Positions 1-8,547 of a stretch of DNA of 19,998 nucleotides are shown here, piece by piece. Origin of the DNA: Chitinophagaceae bacterium. Its GTDB lineage: Bacteria > Bacteroidota > Bacteroidia > Chitinophagales > Chitinophagaceae. Position 1 is the first letter of the stretch. The number at the start of each line of letters is the position of its first letter. A model generated the notes under the pieces. That model saw only the letters and a program-made list of their open reading frames with translations, did no database searches and was not told the DNA's origin. A program made the position numbers and the translations under genes. The stretch covers positions 1 through 19,998 of the forward strand of contig CANGEZ010000010.1 of the NCBI GenBank assembly GCA_947452875.1, written 5' to 3'.

Positions 1-1461
1 GTTTTTGGTGATTACGATGTTGATGGCACCACTTCAGTGGCCAGCTTTTATCAATTCATAACTTCAATACATGAACCCTCATTAACAGATTATTATATTC
101 CACATCGATACAAAGAAGGATATGGTGTAAGCAAGGCCGGAATTGATTTTGCTAAAGAAAATAATTTCACTTTAATTGTATGTTTGGATTGTGGTATCAA
201 ATCTGTTGAATTAATCGAGTACGCATCTTCGTTAGGTATAGATTTTATAGTTTGCGACCACCATCTTCCCGGACTAGAAATCCCAAAAGCAGTTGCCATA
301 CTTAATCCAAAACAATCCGATTGCAACTATCCTTACAAAGAACTATGTGGCTGTGGTGTTGGGTTTAAATTGATGATGGCATTGGCCTCTAATTTCAATT
401 TGCCTGAATCATCTTACTTAGAGTATATCGACCTTGTAGCCATTGCCATTGCAGCAGACATTGTTCCAATGAATGGCGAAAACAGAATTCTTGCTTATTA
501 CGGATTAAAAAAAATAAACGAGAATCCATCTCTCGGCGTCAGCACTCTTATTAAATTAGGCTCATTAAAAAAGAAACTAACCATCACAAATGTGGTATTC
601 GTTATTGCGCCGCGAATCAATGCAGCCGGAAGAATGGATGATGCTAAAAAAGCAGTTCAACTTTTTATAGAGAAAGATGAAAAAGCAGCTTTGGCATTAG
701 GCGAATTATTACAATCTGATAATTCAGACAGAAAAGAAGCAGACTCTTCTATAACACAAGAAGCTTTGCAAATAATAAACAGCAACGAAGAACTGATCAA
801 CAAAAAATCATGTGTTGTATTTAATGAAAGCTGGCACAAAGGCGTCGTTGGTATTGTGGCTTCGAGATTGATAGAACATCATTATCGTCCAACTATCGTT
901 CTCACACAAAGTGATGGTATCGCGACAGGAAGCGCAAGAAGTATCAAAGGATTTAATTTATACGAAGCGATTTACCTATGTAAAGAATATTTGCTGGCTT
1001 TCGGTGGCCACTTCGCTGCAGCCGGACTTTCCATGCTTCCGGAGAATGTTGGAAAATTTGCTGAAAAATTTGAAGCTGTAGTAGCTGAGCAAGTTACAGA
1101 CGAGATGCTCATTCCTGAAATCACTATTGATGCTGCACTGAATTTTTCTGAAATCAACCAGACCTTCTTCAATATCATTTCTCAGATGGAACCATTCGGA
1201 CCAGAAAACATGCGACCTGTTTTTGTAGCCAGAAACGTTACCAATTCTGGTTATTCGAAATTGCTTAAAGATCAGCACGTAAAATTCGAAGTGAAACAAA
1301 ATGGGGTAGCCATGTCGGGAATTGGATTTAATATGCCAGAAAAAGCGGGTCTTGTTTTTTCTGGAAAACCTTTTGACATCGTATTCACACTTGATGAAAA
1401 TGAATTCAATGGCAATACCAAATTACAAATGATGGTAATGGATTGTAAACCTTCCGCATAA
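1..1461 (+). CDS. recJ: Single-stranded-DNA-specific exonuclease RecJ (5' partial)
   Basis: RecJ is a cytoplasmic 5'-3' exonuclease on single-stranded DNA that acts in recombinational and mismatch repair with RecQ and RecF-pathway proteins. The reading frame is open from base 1, so the gene begins upstream; about 486 residues are visible against roughly 570 in the family, so some 70-90 N-terminal residues are missing. Fragment residues 4-9 read DYDVDG (metal-binding motif I). CLDCG starts at residue 61, the diagnostic DHH triad is at residues 86-88, and RINAAGRMDD begins near residue 205. The DHHA1 glycine motif GGHFAAAG starts near residue 335, followed by the C-terminal OB-type domain. All catalytic motifs in view are intact. 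A GTG at base 37 lies inside motif I and is not the start. The gene converges on htpG. Family assignment is very secure. Confidence 0.96.
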   Translation, partial: VFGDYDVDGTTSVASFYQFITSIHEPSLTDYYIPHRYKEGYGVSKAGIDFAKENNFTLIVCLDCGIKSVELIEYASSLGIDFIVCDHHLPGLEIPKAVAILNPKQSDCNYPYKELCGCGVGFKLMMALASNFNLPESSYLEYIDLVAIAIAADIVPMNGENRILAYYGLKKINENPSLGVSTLIKLGSLKKKLTITNVVFVIAPRINAAGRMDDAKKAVQLFIEKDEKAALALGELLQSDNSDRKEADSSITQEALQIINSNEELINKKSCVVFNESWHKGVVGIVASRLIEHHYRPTIVLTQSDGIATGSARSIKGFNLYEAIYLCKEYLLAFGGHFAAAGLSMLPENVGKFAEKFEAVVAEQVTDEMLIPEITIDAALNFSEINQTFFNIISQMEPFGPENMRPVFVARNVTNSGYSKLLKDQHVKFEVKQNGVAMSGIGFNMPEKAGLVFSGKPFDIVFTLDENEFNGNTKLQMMVMDCKPSA

Positions 1462-1464
1462 AAA

Positions 1465-1499
1465 AATAGGTTACCTCTAAATAAAAGAGATAACCTATT
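1465..1499 (-). terminator. Hairpin terminator between convergent recJ and htpG
   Basis: Arms 1465-1477 and 1487-1499 form a 13-bp stem with a 9-base loop. Read as minus-strand RNA the stem is complete with one G-U pair and is followed by a run of seven T (complement of 1460-1466), which fits intrinsic termination of htpG. Read as plus-strand RNA there is one C-A mismatch and a weaker T-rich tail, so it may also stop recJ transcripts less efficiently. Confidence 0.8.
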
Positions 1500-1519
1500 C
1501 TATAATTTACAACAATCAA

Positions 1520-3340
1520 TTATTTCACATCCATCAATTCAACACTTCTATTGATAAAACTAGTGAGGTGATTTCCAGTCAACAATCCTTGAGAAAGTAA
1601 AGCCAGATCTGAAAGATTTTTTACTAGCTTTTCCTGCTTGGCAGTATCAGATTCTGCAAGAATATTTTTAAACAATGGATGATTACCATTAATCGTCAGA
1701 TTTACTTCATCAGGCATGTTAGCGTACCAAGCAGCCATTCCACCTCCAACAGCAGCCATATCCTTCATCCTTCTCATTTGCTCCGGGCGTGTAGCCGTTA
1801 CCGGTACTGAGTCAACATTCAATCCTTTTATTTCTACTTGCAAATTCAAGCCTTCGTGTGGTTTGTCAAACAATGATTTTAGTTTTTCTGAATCTTCTTT
1901 ACTCAACACGCTGTCGTTAGATTCTGATTTATCAATTAAGTTATCCGTGATATCTGAATCAACCCTTACAAACTGTGTATTCTCCCATTTCATCTCTACA
2001 CTATTGATGAAGGCCGCATCGACCAAGGTTTCCATTTTAACCACCACATAACCTCTATTTACTGCTTGTTGAACAAAAGCATCTTGTTGAATAGGATTGG
2101 TAGTATAAAGTATAATCTGTTTCCCTTCTTTATTCTTCTGTAAAGTTTCAGTTGCCATTTTATACTCTTCAGAAGTATAGAATTTACCTGCAGTATCTTC
2201 CATCACAAAAAACTTACTTGCTTTATCCAAAAATTTATCGTCAGTCATCATACCATACTTAACAAACAATCCAAGACTCTCCCATTTTTCTTCAAATGAT
2301 TTTCTGTCGCTATTGAAAATCTCTTCAAGTTTGTCTGCCACTTTTTTAGTGATATGAGAATTAATCTTTTTTACATTTGGATCTCCTTGCAAATAACTTC
2401 GGCTAACGTTCAATGGTATATCCGGACTATCAATCACCCCATGTAATAACATCAAAAACTCAGGCACAATATCTTTTACTTCATCGGTAACAAAAACCTG
2501 ATTGGAATATAATTGAATCTTGTCTTTTTGTATTTCGTAACTCTGCTTGATTTTAGGGAAATACAAAATACCCGTAAGATTGAATGGATAATCCACATTC
2601 AAATGAATCCAGAACAAAGGCGCTTCACTGAATGGATATAATTCTTTATAAAAATTCTGATAATCTTCTGTTGTTAATTCAGATGGCTTTTTAGTCCAGG
2701 CAGGAACAGGATTGTTAATTTGTTTGTCTTCAAAGAAAATAGGAACCGGCAGAAATTTACAGAACTTGGTCAGTACATTTCTAACCCTGTCTGCCTCCAA
2801 AAATTCAAGACTCTCATCATTCAAATGCATGATGATAGTAGTACCACGATCTGATTTGTCGTTTTCTTCTAAAATAAATTCCGGACTGCCATCACACTCC
2901 CATCTTACTGCCACTGTATTTTCTCTGAAACTTTTAGTTACCACTTCTACTTTGCTGCTCACCATGAAGGAGCTATAGAAACCCAATCCAAAATGACCAA
3001 TGATACTGGCTTCATTTTGTCCTTTATATTTTTCTAGAAATTCTTCTGCACCACTAAAAGCCACTTGATTCAGGTATTTATCTACTTCTTCGCCAGTCAT
3101 ACCAATTCCCTTATCTGCAATGCTTAAAGTTTTATTTTCTTTATCGATGATGATGTCAATTCTCAACTCGCCAATTTCGCCTTTCATTTCGCCGATTGAC
3201 GACAATGTTTTTAATTTCTGACTGGCATCAACTGCATTACTGACAAGTTCTCTGATAAAAATGTCATGTTCACTGTAAAGAAATTTCTTAATGATGGGAA
3301 AAATGTTCTCTGTTTGAACCCTTATATTACCTTTTTGCAT
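1520..3340 (-). CDS. htpG: Molecular chaperone HtpG (Hsp90 family)
   Basis: HtpG is the bacterial cytosolic Hsp90, an ATP-driven homodimeric chaperone that remodels client proteins together with DnaK. At 606 residues it is close to the usual 610-630. The N-terminal GHKL ATPase domain shows ELVSNAVDA (catalytic Glu31, Mg-binding Asn35), DKGIGM at 76-81 (adenine-contacting Asp76) and GHFGLGFYS from 115 (ATP-lid glycine motif). The middle domain has LNVSR near residue 313, carrying the arginine that senses the ATP gamma-phosphate. The C-terminal dimerization domain follows and lacks the eukaryotic MEEVD tail, as in all HtpG. The start ATG gives the conserved N-terminus directly at the ATPase domain. 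It appears monocistronic, with hairpin terminators on both sides; I see no convincing heat-shock promoter. Confidence 0.97.
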   Translation of the reverse strand: MQKGNIRVQTENIFPIIKKFLYSEHDIFIRELVSNAVDASQKLKTLSSIGEMKGEIGELRIDIIIDKENKTLSIADKGIGMTGEEVDKYLNQVAFSGAEEFLEKYKGQNEASIIGHFGLGFYSSFMVSSKVEVVTKSFRENTVAVRWECDGSPEFILEENDKSDRGTTIIMHLNDESLEFLEADRVRNVLTKFCKFLPVPIFFEDKQINNPVPAWTKKPSELTTEDYQNFYKELYPFSEAPLFWIHLNVDYPFNLTGILYFPKIKQSYEIQKDKIQLYSNQVFVTDEVKDIVPEFLMLLHGVIDSPDIPLNVSRSYLQGDPNVKKINSHITKKVADKLEEIFNSDRKSFEEKWESLGLFVKYGMMTDDKFLDKASKFFVMEDTAGKFYTSEEYKMATETLQKNKEGKQIILYTTNPIQQDAFVQQAVNRGYVVVKMETLVDAAFINSVEMKWENTQFVRVDSDITDNLIDKSESNDSVLSKEDSEKLKSLFDKPHEGLNLQVEIKGLNVDSVPVTATRPEQMRRMKDMAAVGGGMAAWYANMPDEVNLTINGNHPLFKNILAESDTAKQEKLVKNLSDLALLSQGLLTGNHLTSFINRSVELMDVK

Positions 3341-3412
3341 AAAAATTTAATTTACAGTAATGATGTCAAATTCAATACCACATCAGTTTTACTGACAGCT
3401 TGACACAGAAAA

Positions 3413-3440
3413 AAATGGGGCTTCCGAAGAAACCCCATTT
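3413..3440 (-). terminator. Intrinsic terminator of the lamin-tail-domain gene, UUCG loop
   Basis: On the minus strand, a 12-bp stem (eight pairs, one U-G, then UUC/GAA-type closing pairs) is capped by a C(UUCG)G tetraloop and followed by TTTTT. The plus-strand reading has a C-A mismatch instead of the U-G pair, so the hairpin is oriented to stop transcripts of the 3463-6945 gene, whose stop codon lies 23 bases upstream of the stem. Confidence 0.85.
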
Positions 3441-3462
3441 ATAAATAATTGGATGAACAATA

Positions 3463-6400
3463 TTATTGAACCATCATTGATTTTTGAATCTTGAAGGTTG
3501 GATTAAATACTTGAAGTGTATACAAACCAATTGGCAATTTTGCAGGAAGAATAAAATTATCATCGATGAAATTCAATTGCAAAATCATATCCTTTTGATA
3601 CACCAACTGACCCACAGAATTAAAAACTCTCACTGAATAATGTCCAGGCTTAATGCCACTCAACGTGTAATGAACATTAGTTCCTCTTACAATTGGTGTG
3701 CCGTATACTACCAAGCCACTAGGAATAGCCGATGTAATGAAGAGTTTTTGTTCTCCGTAACTAATTGTTGCACCACTCTTAGCATAAGCTTTGTAGTAGT
3801 AAACCGTATTTTGAACCAGCCCTGTCAATTGACTTGAGAAGTTTCCAACAGAAAAATTGTTAGAAGGGACTTTAATTCCGAACCCATTTAAAAACCCACT
3901 GATGCCGCTATATTCTATTCCAGTTTCAGTTATCGGCGCACAAGGTGTACCTGCAATTGATCCATGAAGTACAGCCGAATTAGTAGTGATAAAAGTGCTG
4001 TCACCTGTTACAATTTGTGCATTATTGGCATTAACTTCTACTGTCATTGTAGTATTTAAAGCACACTGTCCAGCAGAAGGAGTAAATATATAAGTTGTAG
4101 TAGCCTGATTGTTAACAGCAGGATTCCATGTACCGGCAACCCCATTGTTTGAAGTAACAGGTAAAACAAAATTTTCTCCTACACAAATTGAAGCGACCTG
4201 TGTAAATTCTGGTGCAATTGAAGGATTGACAACTACAGTCATTGTTGTAGAAACCGCACATTGATTCAATCCTGGCGTGAATGTGTAAGTAGTTGTAGTT
4301 GTATTGTTAAATGAAGGAGTCCAGCTTCCGGTAACACCATTTGTTGATGATGTCGGCAACGTGTATGTCGTACCGCTACATACAGGCGCAACTTGTGTAA
4401 ATGTTGGGGTAACTGTAGATGAGCCAGAACCTGTAGCAGCAACATTAATGGCATTGGCAACACCAGCACCTGATACAGGAATATTTCCATTGTAAGATTG
4501 AACTGCTGTTGGTGTAAATTGAACATATACCGTAGTTGCAGCCAATGTTCCACCTGTTTGTGGGATATTTAATGAAATTGTAAAAGTGCCAGTAGATGAA
4601 GTAGAAAAACTATATCCACTTAACGGACCTACTACAAGATCTGCAGCAGTCAAATTGGTACCATTAATTATAAATGAATTAGGACCTGCAACAGTACCAA
4701 GACATATATTTCCAAATGAGGTAAGTGCCGTTGCGCTTAATGTTGGAACAACTGGAACGACTCCACAAATTGAAACAGGAGATGCGCTGTTTCTAGGAGC
4801 CGGTGCACTTAAATAGAAATTAGCCAAGTTATTATTAGTGTCTTCGCAACCATTATTATTTCTAAATCCAGCATGAAGCGTATCCAAAGCTGGCAATGCT
4901 GCAGTTTCAGAACAAACAGAAGTTCCATATCCAACTAAGTCAGCAATATTTGAAGTGGTAGGACATCCTGAAAGTGTAATGGTATCAGACACTAACGCTA
5001 CTCTGCCGTTTGAAGCACTCATGGATATTGTTGGATTTGATACATAATCAGGAGTAGGCAATGCCGCGCCATTTAATGTACTGGTAGAACTCATCTGAAC
5101 TAAATAATAACCTCCAGCAGGAATTGTTGCTGTTGGTAATTTAGATTTTCCACTCCAGTTTCCTGTAGCTGCTGCTGAAGCATATTGAACTGAGTATCCG
5201 GTTAAGGTTTGACTTGTTGAAGTGTTATTATGCAACTCTACATAATCAGCATTGAATAAAGAACCAGAATTTCCACCGGCGCCATAAACTTGACTGATTA
5301 CAATTCCTGTAGCTGTAGTTGGAATACTTGGCGATGTGGTGAAAGACAATTGAGTACCATAAACTGTTCCTGTTGATGAAACAGCATAAGTGATGTAATA
5401 ATATGTAGTGGAAGCTGTCAATCCAGAAATGGTAACACTAAAACTTCCACCAGCAAGATTTGTAGATACAACTTGAGTGCCCGTTCCAGGCGTAAATCCT
5501 GGGGTAGTGCTATATTGAATGCCATAAGAAGTTAATGGAGCACAACCTTGAGACACTGTCGCACCAGCAGTTGCTCCTGAAGTTGAAATTCCAGTAGCAG
5601 CAGTTGAAGTTAATGTTGTAGGTGTATTGTTTACTGCAACTGTCATTGTAGTTGTTGAAGCACATTGACCTGCATTAGGTGTAAATGTATAAGTAGTTGT
5701 AGTTGTATTGTTGATGGCAGGAGTCCAAATTCCTGTTATGGCATTATCAGAAGTTCCTGGTAAAGTAAAGCTACCTCCGTTACAGATAGGAGCTACTTGT
5801 GTAAAAGTTGGTATTATTGAACTCACGCCACTTCCTGAAGCCGCAACTGTAATTGAACTAGCCCCACCACCTGTTACAGGAATGGTTCCGTTATAAGACT
5901 GAGCTGCAGTTGGAGTAAAGTTTACATAAACAGTTGATGATAGTGCTCCGCCAGGTTGTGTTATTGACAATGTGCTTGTGAAAGGACCGGCAGCAGAACT
6001 AGCAAAACCAAATCCAGCCAATGGACCAACGGTAATAGCAGCGTTGGTTAAATCGCTTCCTGTGATTGTAAAGCTATTAGGCCCGGCTGTCGTATTCAAA
6101 CAAACAGGACCGAAAGAAGTTAGAGAAGACGCCGACAAACTTGGTACTGTTGTTGTCGAAACAGTCCAGCTGATATTTACATCATCAATGCCTAATCCAT
6201 GATCAGAAGTTACATGATTAGAATCGTCCCATTTGATCATTAAAAATTCATTGTTTGCCAATGTTAGGCCTGGAATGGTAAACCCAGAAATTGAAACCCT
6301 ATTTGCAGCAGCATTTCCATCCAATGCGCCTGCAGTACCAGTTGAAATTGGAGCGACTAATGTCAACCCAGAAATTGGAGTCCATCCATTAATAGCATTG

Positions 6401-6945
6401 ATATCTACTGGAGGAATATGAAAAGTATCTGGTGGATTTAAACTATCTATCCTATTAGTGCTTTTTTTATAGTAACAATACAATTGATTGACAACATTTG
6501 TTCCTGAATTTCTCCATTGTTCGAGTGTGTAACTTACCTGAACATTTGAAACGGTTCCTCCTGATGTATTTTTCAATTGTACACCATGAGCGAATCCGCC
6601 TACTGCAGCATTGTTAGAGCCAATGCTACCTAATGCTCTTTCTGTAGCTCCTGTAGAACCAAAACTATAAAGCCCTCCTGCGTTTGAAGAGCCTGTGCTC
6701 GCCGAATATGTTGTTCCTGTGCCAAATCTTTGAGAATACCAATTAGCTATCGTACTGTTGTCTGTCCAGGTTCCTGAACCCGTGTTAATTAACGCATCAA
6801 AGTTTTCTGAGTTAGAACCTGATGCTGTAATTAAAATCTGTGCTTGATTTGAATTAATTAGCAAAAATGAAATCATCAACAAGAAAATCTTTTGGATTCT
6901 GATGACACTTGAAAATGAGTTTATGGATGTAAATATTTTTTTCAT
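3463..6945 (-). CDS. Secreted multidomain protein with lamin-tail domain and T9SS sorting tail
   Basis: A 1160-residue surface or secreted protein. An N-terminal signal peptide (hydrophobic core about 20-33) ends near SNQAQ. Residues 37-265 form the Ser/Gly-rich beta domain often found at the N-terminus of Bacteroidota exported proteins. Block A (267-372) plus block B (376-441, TFTQVAP...C...TTYTFTP) follows, then a fibronectin-III-like segment (445-540). A lamin-tail domain occupies about 543-725 (start ISQVYG, core YVELHN). A second A+B pair (733-907), a third B copy and a second Fn3-like segment (about 980-1070) come next. Residues 1085-1160 are a type A T9SS C-terminal sorting domain (SVRVFNSVGQLVYQ, then GLYTLQVF). 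No enzymatic domain is visible, although lamin-tail domains in Bacteroidota commonly accompany secreted nucleases and phosphatases. It lies downstream of the DUF5689 lipoprotein on the same strand. Substrate and role are unknown; adhesion, or organizing a partner enzyme, are both possible. Confidence 0.85.
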   Translation of the reverse strand: MKKIFTSINSFSSVIRIQKIFLLMISFLLINSNQAQILITASGSNSENFDALINTGSGTWTDNSTIANWYSQRFGTGTTYSASTGSSNAGGLYSFGSTGATERALGSIGSNNAAVGGFAHGVQLKNTSGGTVSNVQVSYTLEQWRNSGTNVVNQLYCYYKKSTNRIDSLNPPDTFHIPPVDINAINGWTPISGLTLVAPISTGTAGALDGNAAANRVSISGFTIPGLTLANNEFLMIKWDDSNHVTSDHGLGIDDVNISWTVSTTTVPSLSASSLTSFGPVCLNTTAGPNSFTITGSDLTNAAITVGPLAGFGFASSAAGPFTSTLSITQPGGALSSTVYVNFTPTAAQSYNGTIPVTGGGASSITVAASGSGVSSIIPTFTQVAPICNGGSFTLPGTSDNAITGIWTPAINNTTTTTYTFTPNAGQCASTTTMTVAVNNTPTTLTSTAATGISTSGATAGATVSQGCAPLTSYGIQYSTTPGFTPGTGTQVVSTNLAGGSFSVTISGLTASTTYYYITYAVSSTGTVYGTQLSFTTSPSIPTTATGIVISQVYGAGGNSGSLFNADYVELHNNTSTSQTLTGYSVQYASAAATGNWSGKSKLPTATIPAGGYYLVQMSSTSTLNGAALPTPDYVSNPTISMSASNGRVALVSDTITLSGCPTTSNIADLVGYGTSVCSETAALPALDTLHAGFRNNNGCEDTNNNLANFYLSAPAPRNSASPVSICGVVPVVPTLSATALTSFGNICLGTVAGPNSFIINGTNLTAADLVVGPLSGYSFSTSSTGTFTISLNIPQTGGTLAATTVYVQFTPTAVQSYNGNIPVSGAGVANAINVAATGSGSSTVTPTFTQVAPVCSGTTYTLPTSSTNGVTGSWTPSFNNTTTTTYTFTPGLNQCAVSTTMTVVVNPSIAPEFTQVASICVGENFVLPVTSNNGVAGTWNPAVNNQATTTYIFTPSAGQCALNTTMTVEVNANNAQIVTGDSTFITTNSAVLHGSIAGTPCAPITETGIEYSGISGFLNGFGIKVPSNNFSVGNFSSQLTGLVQNTVYYYKAYAKSGATISYGEQKLFITSAIPSGLVVYGTPIVRGTNVHYTLSGIKPGHYSVRVFNSVGQLVYQKDMILQLNFIDDNFILPAKLPIGLYTLQVFNPTFKIQKSMMVQ
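4225..4749 (-). repeat. Internal duplication, copy 2 (A+B Ig-like blocks)
   Basis: This covers residues 733-907 of the lamin-tail protein and closely matches 5629-6147 (residues 267-439), sharing AGPNSF, YVxFTPTAxQSYNG, TPTFTQVAP and NNTTTTTYTFTP. Copy lengths are 525 and 519 bases. The pair brackets the lamin-tail domain. Confidence 0.8.
5629..6147 (-). repeat. Internal duplication, copy 1 (A+B Ig-like blocks)
   Basis: This is the first copy of the two-block unit repeated at 4225-4749. It lies between the N-terminal beta domain and the first fibronectin-like segment. The nucleotide sequence is also visibly similar between copies, so the pair could support recombination that deletes the lamin-tail domain in frame. 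Confidence 0.8.
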
Positions 6946-6962
6946 AATTTCTTTTTTAAAAT

Positions 6963-6991
6963 AATGAGGCTACAATTATTGCAGCCTCATT
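6963..6991 (-). terminator. Hairpin between the DUF5689 gene and the lamin-tail gene
   Basis: A 9-bp perfect stem (6963-6971 with 6983-6991) extends on the minus strand through one G-U pair and three further pairs to a 3-base loop. The following T tract is interrupted (TTATTTT). It sits in the 72-base gap between the two genes, so it may end DUF5689 transcripts partially, acting as an attenuator or mRNA 3'-end stabilizer and leaving the last gene at a lower level. Confidence 0.6.
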
Positions 6992-7017
6992 TTTGAATTC
7001 ATTTTTATTGTAAATGA

Positions 7018-8514
7018 TTATTGTACATCACTTGTGTTTCTAATTAAAAACTCTTTAGTTGTTCCATTGTAATTTTTACCTTGACCAGTCCAATTTTTAG
7101 GACCTGATGGTAAAGCTGTTCCACTAAATAATGCAGTTGCAGAAGTGTACAATGTAATAGTACCAGAAGCGTCTGTCAAAGTGCTACTTCCTGAATAAGT
7201 TGCGTTTCCACTTGCAGTTGCGTTGCTGATTTTCACCAAAACACAATCTAAATTTCCAGCTGCACTTAAAGACAATCCAAGACCTGTATTTAATTCAGCA
7301 ATTGTTTTTATTGCAGGAGTTACCACTCTTCCAGTAGCAACAGGTGTAGGAGCCGTAAATCCTACTGGGGTTTTTAATTCTAAAGAACCTCTGTAATTTA
7401 ATAGAGAGTCATTTGTAATGTCCATTATAATTGAATCACCTACATTATATGTAATCGTTCCACCTAAGTATACAGTTATTGCAGCACCACTACCATCTTG
7501 CAAAATCAATGCGCCAGTAGAAATGTTTTTATTAGCAGCATCTGAAGTCACAACGCCTGCAATTGAAGCAGAAGAAGTCAATTTAATATTAGCACCTGCA
7601 TATAGTGCACGAACAGCAGCAATAGTCAATCTTCCACCTGGATTAGGATTAGGGTTAGGATTTCCACCACAACGAGCGCTATCAAAATGTACATCAGTGA
7701 TGTCGCGTAAAATCAATTGTTTTGTGGTCGTATTACTTGTTGGAGAAGATCTGTAAATAGTATAAATAGCTGCGATACTTCCATTCCCTTTTGGCAAATG
7801 CTGTCCCGCGAAATTTGCATATCCACTTGTACGTACAATTGTATTGATAGCACTTCCGCAACCAAGGTTTACATTTCTGTTTACAGTACTTTTATAAGAT
7901 GAAGTATCGCCATAAGTTTTTGAAGTATCAGCTGTTGAAAATTCATAATTATCTAACTGAATAAAAGCATTTATATATTTATCGCTTAAACTAGTTCCTA
8001 ACTGAGACAAAGTCACATGAATTGGCTCAACAGGATTGTTCAAAGAACCTCCAATCAGAAAATTACTAACAACAGCTCCTGGAATTCCTTGAATTGATGG
8101 TAAATTGTCAACCACAGCTTTATATCCTAAAACCAAATTGCTGTAGGAGTCTGTCAAAGTAAGTCCCTTACATTTGATATAAACACGTCTGCCAACTGGA
8201 TAAGTTGCGTATAAGCTATAAGCATCAACTAAAAGCTGAATCGCTCCGGTTGTATCCTGAATAAATAATTGCTTGTAAAGATTACCGCTTTGGTCGTTTG
8301 CTGTTACAATACCTGAAATGATTACATCTTCAGTGATCATGTCAAATACACCTGGGATGGTATGGTACGTTTTCAAAGCTTGAATACTTGTGTTAGCCAC
8401 AATGTTTACATCACCCGGCCCAGGAGGTGCGTCAAATGTTTTTTTACAAGCATTGATTGAAATTACAGCTACAAATAACATGCAGGCTGAAATCAATTTC
8501 TGGATTTTGTTCAT
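7018..8514 (-). CDS. DUF5689-domain outer-membrane lipoprotein, two tandem OB-like copies
   Basis: A 498-residue exported lipoprotein. The signal peptide ends in a lipobox with Cys23 (INAC), followed by KK and an acidic residue a few positions on, as in Bacteroidota surface lipoproteins. Residues about 37-280 match DUF5689: SIQALK, ITEDVIISGIVTANDQSGN, LFIQDTTGAIQL, then PVGRRVYIKCKGL, the pattern of an OB-fold beta-barrel. After an Asn-Pro linker (NPNPNPNPGG, about 282-292) the arrangement repeats in 293-498 with IAAVRALY, IAGVVTSD, LILQDGSGAAITVYL and VGDSIIMDI, ending KEFLIRNTSDV where copy 1 ends KQLILRDITDV. It starts 33 bases after the receptor stop, so the two are very likely co-transcribed. 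OB folds often bind nucleic acid or glycans; the ligand here is not known. Confidence 0.85.
   Translation of the reverse strand: MNKIQKLISACMLFVAVISINACKKTFDAPPGPGDVNIVANTSIQALKTYHTIPGVFDMITEDVIISGIVTANDQSGNLYKQLFIQDTTGAIQLLVDAYSLYATYPVGRRVYIKCKGLTLTDSYSNLVLGYKAVVDNLPSIQGIPGAVVSNFLIGGSLNNPVEPIHVTLSQLGTSLSDKYINAFIQLDNYEFSTADTSKTYGDTSSYKSTVNRNVNLGCGSAINTIVRTSGYANFAGQHLPKGNGSIAAIYTIYRSSPTSNTTTKQLILRDITDVHFDSARCGGNPNPNPNPGGRLTIAAVRALYAGANIKLTSSASIAGVVTSDAANKNISTGALILQDGSGAAITVYLGGTITYNVGDSIIMDITNDSLLNYRGSLELKTPVGFTAPTPVATGRVVTPAIKTIAELNTGLGLSLSAAGNLDCVLVKISNATASGNATYSGSSTLTDASGTITLYTSATALFSGTALPSGPKNWTGQGKNYNGTTKEFLIRNTSDVQ
7640..7663 (-). repeat. Hexamer repeat coding the Asn-Pro linker
   Basis: Four near-identical 6-base units (GGATTA, GGATTA, GGGTTA, GGATTT on the plus strand) encode the alternating Asn-Pro linker between the two halves of the DUF5689 lipoprotein. 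Gain or loss of a unit changes linker length by two residues without breaking the frame. Confidence 0.75.
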
Positions 8515-8547
8515 GTTTTTTATTTTAAAATGTTTATTTATTATTAA

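Noticed and set aside
4266..6421. Several plus- and minus-strand frames of 62-95 codons within the lamin-tail gene
   Set aside because: They arise because repeat-rich Thr/Ser/Val coding sequence lacks stops in other frames; similar shadows recur at the two duplicated blocks.
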